A stretch of DNA of 64,000 bases from Ambrosia x helenae (Eukaryota; Streptophyta; Magnoliopsida; Asterales; Asteraceae): NCBI GenBank assembly GCA_030844895.1, contig CM061224.1, positions 73,354,567 to 73,418,566 of the forward strand, written 5' to 3'. Position 1 is the stretch's first letter; every line of letters starts with the position of its first letter. The notes beneath the pieces are model-generated. The model was given only the letters and a program-made list of their open reading frames with translations, made no database searches and was not told the DNA's origin. Below, in pieces: positions 31,903 through 42,919 of the stretch. The position numbers and the translations under genes are program-made.

Positions 31903-32493
31903 TGTGAGCGTTGGATTTTATCTAAAACAGGATTATATGATCATACAAGTCACAAATCTAGGTGCGGAAACCCTAGATCTGAACAAATTGATAAGATACA
32001 AATCACGACACAATCAAGATCATTTTCAATATCATTTTCATAGATTAACTTTCAATTAATAAGCATTTACAACTGTTTATGTTAATCTAGAATCACAAAG
32101 ACAAACTCTCAAAAACACTCCTTAACCTGATCTGAACCTGGACACAAATGATAACTCACTTTTCATCACAAATACTCAAAATCTATTTATAAGCTCTGCA
32201 GGTTCGCCCCTTTTCATGGTGCGAATGTGGACAGATTCCACATTCGCCCAGTGTGACTGGTCGAATGTGGAAACTTTCCACATTCGCACCTTTTCACTCT
32301 ACATTCGCCCATTTTATCCAATGTATTTCCACCTTCGCCCACTTTTTCCACATTCAGGTCATCAACACTTTTAACACATGTAATCAGCACTTTTTAACAC
32401 ATGTTAAAGTCTTGGTCGTTTTCTGATTATCTGAACTTTCGACATTCTGTACCGAATCACTAGCTAGGGACATACATGAATAATGCACTAACA
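31903..32493 (-). repeat. 3' LTR of the gag-only element
   Basis: 591 bp, equal to 36852-37442 except one A/C in a CATTCGCACC word and one A/G near TCATCAACACT. It holds the inverted repeat and TATA arrangement described for the right LTR. Confidence 0.92.
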
Positions 32494-32505
32494 ATCTCCC
32501 CCTTG
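32494..32505 (-). other. Polypurine tract of the gag-only element
   Basis: On the minus strand CCAAGGGGGAGAT abuts the left (3') LTR. Confidence 0.8.
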
Positions 32506-33169
32506 GACCTAGCTAGTGATGTACCAAAGCAGAAAGTTATCAATTCTTCAAGACTTGATTGAAAACTTTCCATCTTTCATGCACGTTTGTGTCGAAGTTC
32601 CTATCTATCTCTCCAGTAAGCTTTGAGATCTCAGACAGACTCAAGAAATCTTGGCTTTGTCATTTGTTCATTCAGAGATGAAAATAGACGATAGTCTTGA
32701 TTTCTTCAATCTTCATCATTTCTTTAACTTCTTACTAACTTCTGTTGTTCTGGTAATCTTGATGTTCAGGATTGGGTCTTGTTCGGTTACACAATTTGTC
32801 GATGAATCTTGAGTAGTGCACCTGTTGTATTTGATTCTGCAGAAAAATTTACTAAAAACTGCACAAACTACAACCGGCGTTAAACACGACAAAAATCTCG
32901 GAAGTACTCTTCACATTCCTTTTGACCCTCAATAGTTCTCCCCCTGAACTATACAACATTTTCAATATGTACCAGAAACTTGAAAATTTGAAATCTTTTT
33001 CAACTTTTTAAGTATCTGAGCATTCTCATTCAGTATCCCAACATCGGTTATCGAAAATAAAGTTGAAACAAAACTTTTCGATTTTTCAAAGTTTAAACTA
33101 AAACACACCAAAAATCTTTTTGAATTTTCCAATGTAATTGCATAAAAATAAATTCAACATATTTTTGTG

Positions 33170-33990
33170 AATTTTCCGGTTAAGAGGATCATATCAGTAT
33201 TGAACCAGTCAGTCATAACTCCTTTTTTTTAATCAATTTTCTGTTTTTGACATTGAGCATCCTACAACCATTACCAGTATATTTGTCCACTTAAACTCAA
33301 AATCATCATTCATTGCTCAGCACTTTAGATACATTATGGTAATATTAGATACTGAAAAATCTATGGTCCCCGCATTCGCGACACATTCCCGTATCAAGAA
33401 TTGCTCAAAGTTTCATTGTAACGAGTGATTATACTGTAGTTATCTGTTAGTTACAAGGTATGAGGCACAGTGGTGACAGGTCAGCAAATTAATGCTTCAA
33501 AGCGACTTATGCACTCAACCAGGGTAAGGACTAATATCAAACATGATTTGCATCAATGATTGGATACGATGCATTAGATAATCTTTGATTATCATCACAC
33601 ATGTTAAGTTCCTCATTCGGTAACTTAAGGTTTTGTCATTAAAGATCTTTTAATAAGATACCCTGACTGATCTAGGTCCGTAAATCAATACGACAAAAGA
33701 TCAGTTAGGCTATCCCCAGATAACTTTCAATATAACGACCCGAAACCTCCGATTTTGGCAATCTATCAAACGAAATTTCGGTACTAAGACCATATGCCAA
33801 CGATACGTTGATCCACATGATTATCAGTTATTGATTTTAAATTTATATCACCATGCTGAACTTTAAACTTTGATTTCAAGCCTACCAATATATAATTGTA
33901 GTGGCTACTCAATGTTTATCAAATTATTTTTGTTTTTAGAGTAGACTGACAGTCCACTGATGTACTATCATCTCCTCTGTTTCTCCAGGA
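33170..33990 (-). other. Non-coding block conserved between the gag-only element and Copia-2
   Basis: This stretch aligns with 42920-43760 of Copia-2, by eye around 80% over several hundred bases, though neither codes. A core of about 54 bases differs at one position and includes GGATACGATGCATTAGATAA followed by GATAATC-TTT-GATTATC, a perfect 7-bp stem with a 3-base loop. It lies in the same place in both elements, downstream of the coding region. Packaging signal, RNA structure or replication sequence are possible roles. Confidence 0.7.
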
Positions 33991-34455
33991 AAAACTCATT
34001 TTTGATTTTTTTAATTTTTTTTTATTTTGATTTTTCTGAAATTTTCTCCCCCTAAAAATCTAAAAATAAGCATATTTTTTGGATTTTTAAACTTTTGAAG
34101 AAAAACAAAATAAAATGATATCCGATGCGGTTTACCCACTGAGCTTTAAAAAACATTTTCCACTCAGATTACTAGACTTATTAAGATTTTTCAATTAGCA
34201 AACCATTTTGTCGTATCTGTTATTGAAATTCAACACCTGAGAGCAATTGCAAGAGATTGCACTTTTTCCGGCTTCACAGGTTGGAGTCAAACTACAAACA
34301 CTCTCCTCTCTGTAGAAATCATGTTTTCCTTCTTCAATAACCCTTCCTTGACCTTCACCTCTCCAATAAATAGTGTGTATACAGATGCTCCACTATCAAC
34401 TATCAAAGAATAGCTAATAGGTCTGTCTGGAACAATCTGCACACTTATTAAACAA

Positions 34456-36234
34456 TTAGCATGAGAGAGGCACCCATCCCTTCACAATGATGGGTCGTCC
34501 AAGGTCATCAATTCTTGGAACATCAATCCATTCTCCTTTTGAAAAATCAATTGGTCTTTCAATGGATTGATTTGAAGTAGAAATTGCTATTGACTTAGAA
34601 AGTGATTTGGGTTTCCAAACACGTTCAGAGTTTATTTTAGATTTTGTTGAAATCGTTTTGATTTTTAACTTTTCAGGTTTCATGTTTGACACCTGCTTCT
34701 GAACTTTGTTTGGAATCTTCTCAGACTTAACTGATGAAGACCCAGGTTTAGAGTTATTCTTAGGCTTAGCCTTAGAACTCCCCCTTACCTTAGCAACCCA
34801 TCCACAATCTCCATTTTTATTCAAGGCAATTTTGTTACGATTGTCATACACAACCTGTTTCCCCTTTTGCTTCTTGATTGGTTTTGGGAAAACAGACTTT
34901 CTGACATTGCCTGAATTTTTAGCAAATTTCACTTCTGTCTTTTTCTGTATAACATACGGACAGTAAGCAACTAAATGCCCACACTCTCCGCAGTTATAAC
35001 AAGACCTATACTCTTCAAAATCACATGCATCCCCGTCATCCCAATACCAATAGGGACAATGAGCAGCAATATGACCAACTTCACCACATTCAAAACAGCT
35101 TCTCCGTTCAACATAACCATGAGAATACTGTGGTGAGTTGTTTCCCCAATAACCATCAAATCGAGATTTATATGAATAATCATAATAGTCATATGATCTA
35201 GATAAAAAATTTCTTGAATTCTTTTGATAAGAATTTTTCATCTGATCATTTCCTTTCGATTTGTTTGGTTTTGGTCTCTTTACTTTAGGACCATTCTTAT
35301 TGTCAACATTTTTCTTTTGATCCTCTTTATTCTCATGTTGGTTAGGACTGAGTTCAAAATGAAGATGGTCAAATTGATTTCTAAATTGATTTAACAAATC
35401 AAGATTATCAACAAAAATACATTTAAGTAGAGATTGTTCGATATTCTCGATTAGAAAATCTTTGTTTAAAATCAATTTGTCATGTCCTTCCAACATGTAG
35501 GATCCTTCAACTCCTTCAGGAAAACTGAATATGGGTTTTTCTTTAGATTCAGATTCTAAAGTTGTTTCAACATTTTCAGTTTTCTGTTCAAACACTTGTT
35601 TCACTTCAGAATCAGAATTAACAACGCAAGGTGTTGTGATTTCCAACTCTGATGTGGAAGTATTCTTTGAAACACTTTTATTCATTTCTAACATTTTATT
35701 TAAAGATTCAATTTTATTTAACAAATCTTTTTCATTCTTTTCAAAAACTTTAATTTTGTTTTTACAATTTTCTAGTTCATTTGCTAGTTTCTGTTTGTCC
35801 TCAATAAGTGTCATCAATTCACAATTCAACTTGACACATTTAAAACAACTAGCACTTACCTCATCATCTGATTTATTACCATTATCAGATTTTGCATCAC
35901 CATTTGAACTATCACTCTGTTCAGATGTACTTTGTTCTGAACTCGTATCAGAACTCAAATCACTCTTTGACACTTCACTGGAATCATCATGTCTCATTTG
36001 TTTGACTAAACATACACCATTCCAAAGAACACCTTCTCTGTTAACACCCTTGTTAACATGTACCATTTCATCGGTTGGTTTCGGTGTCATTGGAAATCTC
36101 CAACTGTAGTCAGCTTGAGAATTTTGTCTCTGTAATTTTTGTTGCTTTCTTTCAGCTTCTACTAGAGCTTTGATCTCCTCATCCGTTCTACATACGGCCA
36201 TGTAATTAATCATTTTTCCAACAAAAATCTTCAA
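34456..36234 (-). CDS. Nucleocapsid-like Gag ORF of the gag-only element (592 aa)
   Basis: An uninterrupted 592-codon frame. Order: N-terminal lysine/glutamine-rich helix (EEIKALVEAERKQQKLQRQ), Trp-containing segments, an acidic Ser-rich region, a coiled coil (FEKNEKDLLNKIESLNKM), a GSYMLEGHDKLIL segment, and two CCHC knuckles, CFECGEVGHIAAHC and CYNCGECGHLVAYC, followed by a basic tail. It matches the C-terminal half of the Copia-2 Gag and lacks the UBN2-like capsid half. It would bind RNA, perhaps as a partner for a capsid supplied by another element. An open frame this long in a non-autonomous element suggests either very recent origin or selection on the protein. The ATG at 36234 is upstream-most; a later Met (NYMAVCRTD) is also possible. 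Confidence 0.8.
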   Translation of the reverse strand: MKIFVGKMINYMAVCRTDEEIKALVEAERKQQKLQRQNSQADYSWRFPMTPKPTDEMVHVNKGVNREGVLWNGVCLVKQMRHDDSSEVSKSDLSSDTSSEQSTSEQSDSSNGDAKSDNGNKSDDEVSASCFKCVKLNCELMTLIEDKQKLANELENCKNKIKVFEKNEKDLLNKIESLNKMLEMNKSVSKNTSTSELEITTPCVVNSDSEVKQVFEQKTENVETTLESESKEKPIFSFPEGVEGSYMLEGHDKLILNKDFLIENIEQSLLKCIFVDNLDLLNQFRNQFDHLHFELSPNQHENKEDQKKNVDNKNGPKVKRPKPNKSKGNDQMKNSYQKNSRNFLSRSYDYYDYSYKSRFDGYWGNNSPQYSHGYVERRSCFECGEVGHIAAHCPYWYWDDGDACDFEEYRSCYNCGECGHLVAYCPYVIQKKTEVKFAKNSGNVRKSVFPKPIKKQKGKQVVYDNRNKIALNKNGDCGWVAKVRGSSKAKPKNNSKPGSSSVKSEKIPNKVQKQVSNMKPEKLKIKTISTKSKINSERVWKPKSLSKSIAISTSNQSIERPIDFSKGEWIDVPRIDDLGRPIIVKGWVPLSC

Positions 36235-36266
36235 AAATTGCCTTATCGAAATTTTTTTTAGGCACT

Positions 36267-36550
36267 AAATTCTACGTTCGCCCCTGGTAATTCTACGTTC
36301 GCCCCTTTTGATTCCACGTTCGCCCAAAAGTATCAGCCGAATGTAGAATAAACACCAGAATGTAGAATATCAAAATTCAAATTCCACGTTCACCCAAAAA
36401 TTTCCAGGTTCGCCCAAAAAGGTTCCAGATTCGCCCAAAAATTTCAGGTTCGCCCAAAAATTTCAGGTTCGCCCAGTGCAGTTCCAGATTCGCCCAGATC
36501 AGTTCCAGGTTCGCCCAGTTTAACACATGAAGATTCCAGATTCGCCCATT
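36267..36550 (-). repeat. TTCGCCC word cluster in the leader of the gag-only element
   Basis: At least twelve copies of a word like AGGTTCGCCCAAAA or CTACGTTCGCCCCTTT within about 280 bases, directly upstream of the Gag start on the minus strand. The same word builds the LTR inverted repeat. Confidence 0.85.
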
Positions 36551-36837
36551 ATATCAGATCTCACTTTTTGAAAAACGGTTATTGTTTGAAAAACGGTTAT
36601 TCTGATCTCAGATTTTCAAAAGTTCATGGATTTGAATGATCTCAATCAGGTTATGTTTCGGAATTGATTTGGAACAACTTTAAGTCTTGGAAAACTTGAA
36701 TTCGACCACAAATTCACCTTTAAATCGATCAAAAACTATGTTTTTAAGAGTTTTTGTAAAAACAGATGATTTTATGTCAAAAACATGTCCAAATCAGCTC
36801 TGATCTTATCAAATTTGTTGTTGTATGATCCTCTATG

Positions 36838-36849
36838 CTCTGATACCAC
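36838..36849 (-). other. Primer-binding site of the gag-only element
   Basis: Minus strand TGGTATCAGAGC, complementary to initiator-Met tRNA, lies two bases inside the right LTR. Confidence 0.9.
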
Positions 36850-36851
36850 TT

Positions 36852-37442
36852 TGTGAGCGTTGGATTTTATCTAAAACAGGATTATATGATCATACAAGTC
36901 ACAAATCTAGGTGCGGAAACCCTAGATCTGAACAAATTGATAAGATACAAATCACGACACAATCAAGATCATTTTCAATATCATTTTCATAGATTAACTT
37001 TCAATTAATAAGCATTTACAACTGTTTATGTTAATCTAGAATCACAAAGACAAACTCTCAAAAACACTCCTTAACCTGATCTGAACCTGGACACAAATGA
37101 TAACTCACTTTTCATCACAAATACTCAAAATCTATTTATAAGCTCTGCAGGTTCGCCCCTTTTCATGGTGCGAATGTGGACAGATTCCACATTCGCCCAG
37201 TGTGACTGGTCGAATGTGGAAACTTTCCACATTCGCCCCTTTTCACTCTACATTCGCCCATTTTATCCAATGTATTTCCACCTTCGCCCACTTTTTCCAC
37301 ATTCAGGTCATCAGCACTTTTAACACATGTAATCAGCACTTTTTAACACATGTTAAAGTCTTGGTCGTTTTCTGATTATCTGAACTTTCGACATTCTGTA
37401 CCGAATCACTAGCTAGGGACATACATGAATAATGCACTAACA
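36852..37442 (-). repeat. 5' LTR of the gag-only element
   Basis: 591 bp. Pair of 31903-32493. Right TSD AATGA at 37443-37447. Confidence 0.92.
37133..37221 (-). promoter_or_regulatory. LTR promoter of the gag-only element
   Basis: Arms TTCCACATTCG (37185-37195) and CGAATGTGGAA (37211-37221) form a perfect 11-bp inverted repeat, with inner arms CCAGT/ACTGG. On the minus strand this lies upstream of TATAAATA (37133-37140). A further pair of words lies between them (37150-37180). Confidence 0.6.
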
Positions 37443-37447
37443 AATGA

Positions 37448-38441
37448 TATATGTCGGTTGCATTGTTCTAGGGTTTTAGGTTTGTTGCTGCCTTGATTGT
37501 GCTTACAACTCTTCTTTGCTGTTTCACACGACTTCACACATGGCCTCTGAAATCTGGTATTTTTTCTATTTATTTCGTTTTTAGTTTCATATATGGTTTC
37601 CTCTTTTTTGTGTTTGTGTTAAGAGTTAAAAAAATGCTATTATGGTGTTTGTTACTTTCTATTAATGGAGTTAGTTATAAAGTTTCATCAGCCAGATCTA
37701 TAATTGTTTCTCTGTTTTAAGTTAATTAGGACATGGTGTCTAATCATCTAAATTTCATAATGCTGTAATATGCAATATTATTTGTGTTTTACTCAAAAAG
37801 AGCTTCTTTATGATGTTTTAAATACGGTATTATATATTTAATTTTGACCACATTATATGCTATTCTATTTTGGTACTTTGAAATCAACATGTCTTTCTAG
37901 CTTTGTGACTATTTTGAAATATCAACCGTTTTGCAGTGGTTTTAAATCAACATGTCTTGTTAATGTGTTTTTTATTTTCATATGTTCTTTATATTAATAC
38001 CTTATTATTATTATTTTTAGTCATCATTGTTGATAAAGTACTTTTACTGAGTGATGGTGCACTATGACATTGCAGGCTCTTTAAAAGCAGTCTTAGCTAA
38101 AAGCATGAGTTTTTGAAGGATTTTTTTCTTCATACAGGTCAGTTTCATGTAAGCATGCGTTTGTAATTATACTTGATTGTTTTCTCTTTATTTTACCTTA
38201 TCCTATGCAAATATATAACCTATGTTGTCAAAGTGCCTAGGCGCACTCAAGGCGCGAAAGCTGAGCCCATAGCCCAGGCGCTAGGCGCTTATAAAACAAG
38301 GGTGTTTTTAAATAAGGAGCATATTATAATGACTTTGGTTAGAGTGTTAGGATGACACAATCAATGTATTTTGTTTGTTTTTTAATGGGGGTAACAACAT
38401 AGTTAATAGATCCTACAAGTATAATCATATTAGGTGTCGCC
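37448..38441. other. Non-coding region between two retrotransposons
   Basis: No supported gene beyond the short exon continuation at its start. At 38235-38300 a GC-rich stretch with AGTGCCTAGGCGCACT and GGCGCTAGGCGC could fold; it stands out from the AT-rich surroundings. The right edge adjoins the truncated end of Copia-2. Confidence 0.4.
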
Positions 38442-41400
38442 TCACAAAGCTCCAGGTAGCTTTAAATAGTTCAATAAGATAATAGCCTCTGCCGTCTTCC
38501 AATCACAATACCACCACATAAAGTCTTTCGAGAAATGTTGTGGAATAGGCATCAAAGGTATATGCTTCAAAACTGTCGGTGGATCATATTTCAAAGTAAC
38601 CTTGTTCATCCCCATTATCTGATCTTTCTTCTTATGGACAATCCTTCTCGGATACTGTGGGGTGAATACTTCCCATTTCGTTCTACTCTCTCTCGCCATG
38701 CGATCTGCAAAGTAACCAACAACATCGTTGTTTACTGTAGCACCTGACAATGTGTGTCTGCAGATATCGCGTACAGCCCAGTAAGGTAGTGTCTTTATGT
38801 CATGGAATCTGTGAAAATACAGAATTCCTTTTTCCCACTTCACAGCAACACACCTCAACTGTCTCAAATATTTCCACCCGAGAGCTTTACCTTTAAACAG
38901 TTCGGTATGGAACTTATAGAAACCACCCTGAATCTCAGTCTTTGGTCGGTTGGCTTCTTTCTCTTTCAGCTTCCTTAACAAGTTCTTCAGATCGTCAGAT
39001 TGTTCAATAGTCAGTTTCTGACAATCTGAGTTCTTGAAAACTTCATCAACGAACTTTTTGCTTTTCTCACATGCAAGTTTCTCAGCTTGGCTCAACAGTT
39101 CTTCAGAAAATTCAGGAAATCCATAATCCTTATCATCTTTAAAGTATTCTGGATATTCCTCACTTGTAATATCCTCTATCTCAACATCTTCAAACACCAG
39201 AGTATCTCTATCATCAGAGTGATTTCATGCTTCTTTCTCAGGAATATTTGGAATGTAATTCTCACTCATTAACTCTTCAAGAGATTTCCCAACCTGTTTA
39301 CCAATCCTTCAAGTATTTCTTTCGAAACAGCTACAAAAACTTCACCGTCTTCAAGATCAGGATCATTGTACTCAAGTTCAAACCTCATGTCATCTGACTC
39401 AAATATTTCTAGAAATCTTCCTGTCATCTCAATCGTCTAGACTTTGTTTGTTAACATCTGACAATATAGCTTCTTATCCTCCTCAGATAAAGATATGATC
39501 TTCTCATTGCAGAAAATATTATCATCATCAATATTACCACCAGGAGCTTCCGAACTAGACTCTCCTGCATCTTTTCCTGATCCTCTCTTTTCACACTTGT
39601 ACTTATCAGTGTCATCATCATCGTCATCATCATCATCATTCGCAGAGCTATTATCATCTCCAGAATCATCACCTGAACCATCATTATCATCACCATCCTT
39701 CTTATTCTCAGGAGCATCACCGGCATCCTGATCAAGTTCTTCATCATCTTCTTCATCAGACTCAGATGGTTCAAAGTCAACAAGCTCTTCTTCTCTCTCT
39801 TTATCCTCTTCTCCTTCTTGTAACTGAGGAGCTCTTTCATACAGATCATCAATTAGCTTCCTAAGCCCTTTGTTATCTTTCTTCACCTACTTGTTTTCAA
39901 GTCTTAAAGCCATGTACCTTCTCGTATTTCTCTGCTCATGCTTTAACAACTTTTGATTTTCTTTCTGGAGTAGCTTGATCTTTGCTGCAAACTCTTCCTG
40001 ACTCTCCTATGAAGATTCAAACACATCTACCATCTTTCTGTCATTCTTTCTCAACTGATCTATCTCAACTTGTTGCTGGTTTATGATCTTCATCATTTCT
40101 GTCAACTTCTGATTAACTGTATCCATCACATCTCCTGATACAGTAACCTTAGGAGTTGAAGCTTCAGCAACTGTAGTCTTTTTCTTAAACTTATTCAAGA
40201 CTCTGTCCAAAGCAGCATTAAAATCGTCAGTTGGAATATTAGATTGCTCAGCAGCAGATGTTTTCTGTTTCTTAGCTGCTAGGGATGTCACGGGAGACTT
40301 TGAGCTAGATACTTCAGGAACTTTCTTTCCTGCAATTAAACTTTCAATTTCCTTAGCTCTCCTTTTCATAGGCTTTTCAATTTTAACAGCCTTAGCTTTC
40401 TTCTTGTATGTTGGATTCTTTTGTTTTGTTCCAGCCTTTGGCGATCCACCAAAATCTTCAGAACCCAAACCAAGACTCTCATCAATATCGTCCATCGCAA
40501 TCGGACTCTTCATCCTCTGTTCTTCCAAAGTTTGATTCAGACTATCGGATTCACCAGCCACAGTGGCCTTGGGCGTGGTGGTCTTAACAGTCTCGTCAGC
40601 AGAATCCCATCTCTCCTCCTCCTAAGTCTCTTCAAAAGCCATAGACTCTTCATCAACCAAGTGTGTTCCTTTCTTAGAAACACTCTTCTTTCTAAGAGAT
40701 GTTTTATGTGGCAGTTCTGCTTCAACTTCTTTCTCTTTACCTTTACCTTTACCACTCTTTACACCAACATTAACTACTTGCCTCTTTCTTTTGGCTTCTG
40801 GATCAACAGGACATAATGGATCATCATTATCAAATTCAGTATTTTCATTCCTTGCCTTATCAACACCTGGGTCTTCATAATTTGGATTGATCAGGTGTCC
40901 AAACAAATTCTTCAAAGGTGGTCTTTCATTCACAGGTACACCTTTGTAACCTTTCATTCTCACCAATGTGCTCAGACTCATATGATCCTGTACCACAATC
41001 TGAGTTGGATCTTTTATCAACTTCTTGTACTTCTGATCGAATATCATCTGCAGGAATCTTGGATAAAGTAAAAACTTCTTACTCTTCAAGCCTCTTAATG
41101 GTTCAAGCATGTGGTCAAGTATCATCCCAGATACATTGAATGGTTTGTTCAGAATCAGGGCAACCATTAAAGAGCTAATACTCTTTCTCATCGCATCACA
41201 TCCTCCACTCACAGACCCGAAGACATGTAACATCACATGAGCCAGGTATTTAAACTGTGGGCACAGTTTACCTTTATGTAGGGCTCCGTCTGTGATCGGT
41301 CCGTTATATTTCATCCTCAGAAAGCACTTCCTCTGCTCTATCCAATATAAGCATCTCGGATTAGTCTTCTTGTCATTCAACTTCAAAGCTTTCCTGGTGT

Positions 41401-41718
41401 CACCTTCAGATACAATCACCAACTCCCCTGAATCTTACTAACAATAGCGGTTTCATTATCCCAAAAGTAGATTCGTGCATTCGTCCAGAATTCCTTTTGA
41501 TGGTCTCTATAAATGATAGCAGGAGTGGCAATGGCATCAACAACTCTGCTCCTCTTCAGAAAGTCGACAATACCAGAGAATTCGGTATGTTTCTTCAAGT
41601 CTCCAAGAAATGCGCAAAAATTATGAGCTTCTTCAAACGGTAGCTCTTCTTCTGGCTTTTTCCCGGCAGCCTTCTCAGATGAACCTGCTGGTATATCTGT
41701 ATTCTGAGGTTCATCCAT
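38442..41718 (-). pseudogene. Copia-2 additional ORF (aORF), homologue of the Copia-1 aORF
   Basis: Starts at ATG 41718 (MDEPQNTDIPAGSSEKAAGK). The N-terminal part has FSGIVDFLKRSRVVDAI and, in the next frame, NVSGMILDHMLEPL and YPRFLQMIFDQKYKKL, aligning with LSGMIFDYMVKN and YPRFVQMMINAQYENL of Copia-1. A Lys-rich linker, a coiled coil (about 40010-40200), a long Asp/Glu-rich region (39437-39886, including a run of ten Asp) and a C-terminal part (GWKYLRQLRCVAVKW ... SKDFMWWYCDWKTAEAIILL) follow, again aligning with Copia-1. Stops and frameshifts lie near 41416, 40618, 40007, 39892, 39437 and 39200. It ends within the conserved C-terminal part. Nuclear or RNA-related function is possible but unsupported. 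Confidence 0.72.
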
Positions 41719-41725
41719 TGATAAT

Positions 41726-42331
41726 CTGCAAAAACAAAACAGGAAAACACATTAGAAACAGACAAAATATACAAAATTGAAAATTTTGATTTTGGAATTC
41801 CACATTCGACCGAACGTGGGTTCGAATGTGGGAAATAAGAGGTTCGAATGTGGAGATAAGGTTCGAATGTGAACAAGTTGGTTTAAAATTGTACATTCGA
41901 CCAATTTTTCACTTTCGACCGTTTGAACAAGCCACCTTCGACCAAAATGTCACTTTCGACCTTTTTGGAATGGTCGAATCAGGCTGTTCATCTTCTAAAA
42001 ATTCAAATTTTGATTTTGACTGTTTTAACATGCCATTTTGATTTGTTTAGATGCTAATAGGTCCGATTAAACATTATCAACAATCAATTATTATTATTGT
42101 TCAATGATTAAGTGTTTTTTCCCCAAAATCTAGGGTTCGATAGGTTTTAATAATCAAATCAACAATCTGTTGGATTATAACCCTTGATTTTGTTATCCTC
42201 TCCCCCTAAAACACTTAAGTATTGAATCCCTATCAAAATTCAAGTCTAAAACACACTTGAAACCACAATTGATTCACTGTTAGGGTTTGAACACAAAACC
42301 CTTGATTCTGACTTGAATAATGGATGAATAC
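41726..42331 (-). other. Candidate leader intron with CATTCGACC words before the Copia-2 aORF
   Basis: Minus strand: donor TTGTAG/GTATTC at 42331 and acceptor TTTTGTTTTTGCAG ending at 41726, seven bases before the aORF ATG at 41718. The acceptor has a strong pyrimidine tract. Between 41800 and 41975 are about ten copies of the Copia-2 word (CATTCGACC, TTCGAATGTGG). Same size class and content layout as 17207-17887 in Copia-1. Confidence 0.5.
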
Positions 42332-42467
42332 CTACAAATCTTAGCTTGAAATGATCAGAAATAGACAAGGATTACAATGGTAAGGTGTAAAATGATCGGG
42401 CAACAAGGGGGTGTAATCTCAGATTTTTGAAAAATTTTCGAATGAGGGATCGAAGGTGCAGATGAAG

Positions 42468-42510
42468 TTATATAGGCTCCACATTCGACCCTTTTAGTTG
42501 GGCGAATGTG
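42468..42510 (-). promoter_or_regulatory. Internal LTR-like promoter in front of the Copia-2 aORF
   Basis: Arms CACATTCG (42480-42487) and CGAATGTG (42503-42510), with ACCC/GGGC inside, form an inverted repeat of the element's word. On the minus strand TATATAA (about 42469-42475) follows within about 5 bases. The LTR has the same order at 51178-51220. About 750 bases downstream lies the aORF. Confidence 0.55.
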
Positions 42511-42919
42511 AAGATATTTCCACTTTCGACCCTATTTAAAAGTTTGAAGGAGGAAATATGGTTCGAATGTGCAACAGACATAAGAACACTCACATTCGAC
42601 CCATCGAAGGGGCGAATGGAGATTGGAATTTTTGAACTTTTTACCAAATCTCAAAATCGAATCCCGTTCAATATTTTTCTTAACTTTTAAGCATCCGTCG
42701 TCATTCATCATTTCTCATTTTAAGATCACAAAACTCAAATGGTCCATCAAGTTTCAAAAAATCACCATCAATCACCTTCGGTTATCAAAAATAAGATAGA
42801 AATGTAAAATCTTTTGGATTTTCTGAAAGTTTTTGTTAAAACACACCTAAAATATTTTTGAGTTTTTGTGTTTTTGATGAAAAATGTAAAATGCAGAAAC
42901 GTAAAGATAAAGCAGTAAA

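Larger units (their letters stand above)
31903..37442 (-). mobile_element. Gag-only Copia element (TR-GAG type), very young, 5.5 kb
   Basis: Identical-length LTRs (591 bp) at 31903-32493 and 36852-37442, TG...CA, with TSD AATGA at 31898-31902 and 37443-37447. Transcription runs right to left: 5' LTR on the right, PBS at 36838-36849, one ORF at 36234-34456, then 2 kb of non-coding DNA and a polypurine tract beside the left LTR. There is no protease, integrase, RT or RNase H, so it must be moved in trans. The LTRs differ by eye at two positions (0.34%), placing insertion within roughly 0.1-0.2 million years under a 1.3e-8 rate. Word content and a conserved non-coding block tie it to Copia-2. 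Confidence 0.9.

Noticed and set aside
38235..38300. Helitron 3' hairpin matching the 5' end at 31460
   Set aside because: GC-rich inverted words are present, but no CTRR end follows at the right distance.
39437..39852. Separate acidic or Met/Ile-rich proteins on the minus strand
   Set aside because: The Asp-rich frame is the acidic part of the Copia-2 aORF; the Met/Ile-rich one is its shadow in another frame.
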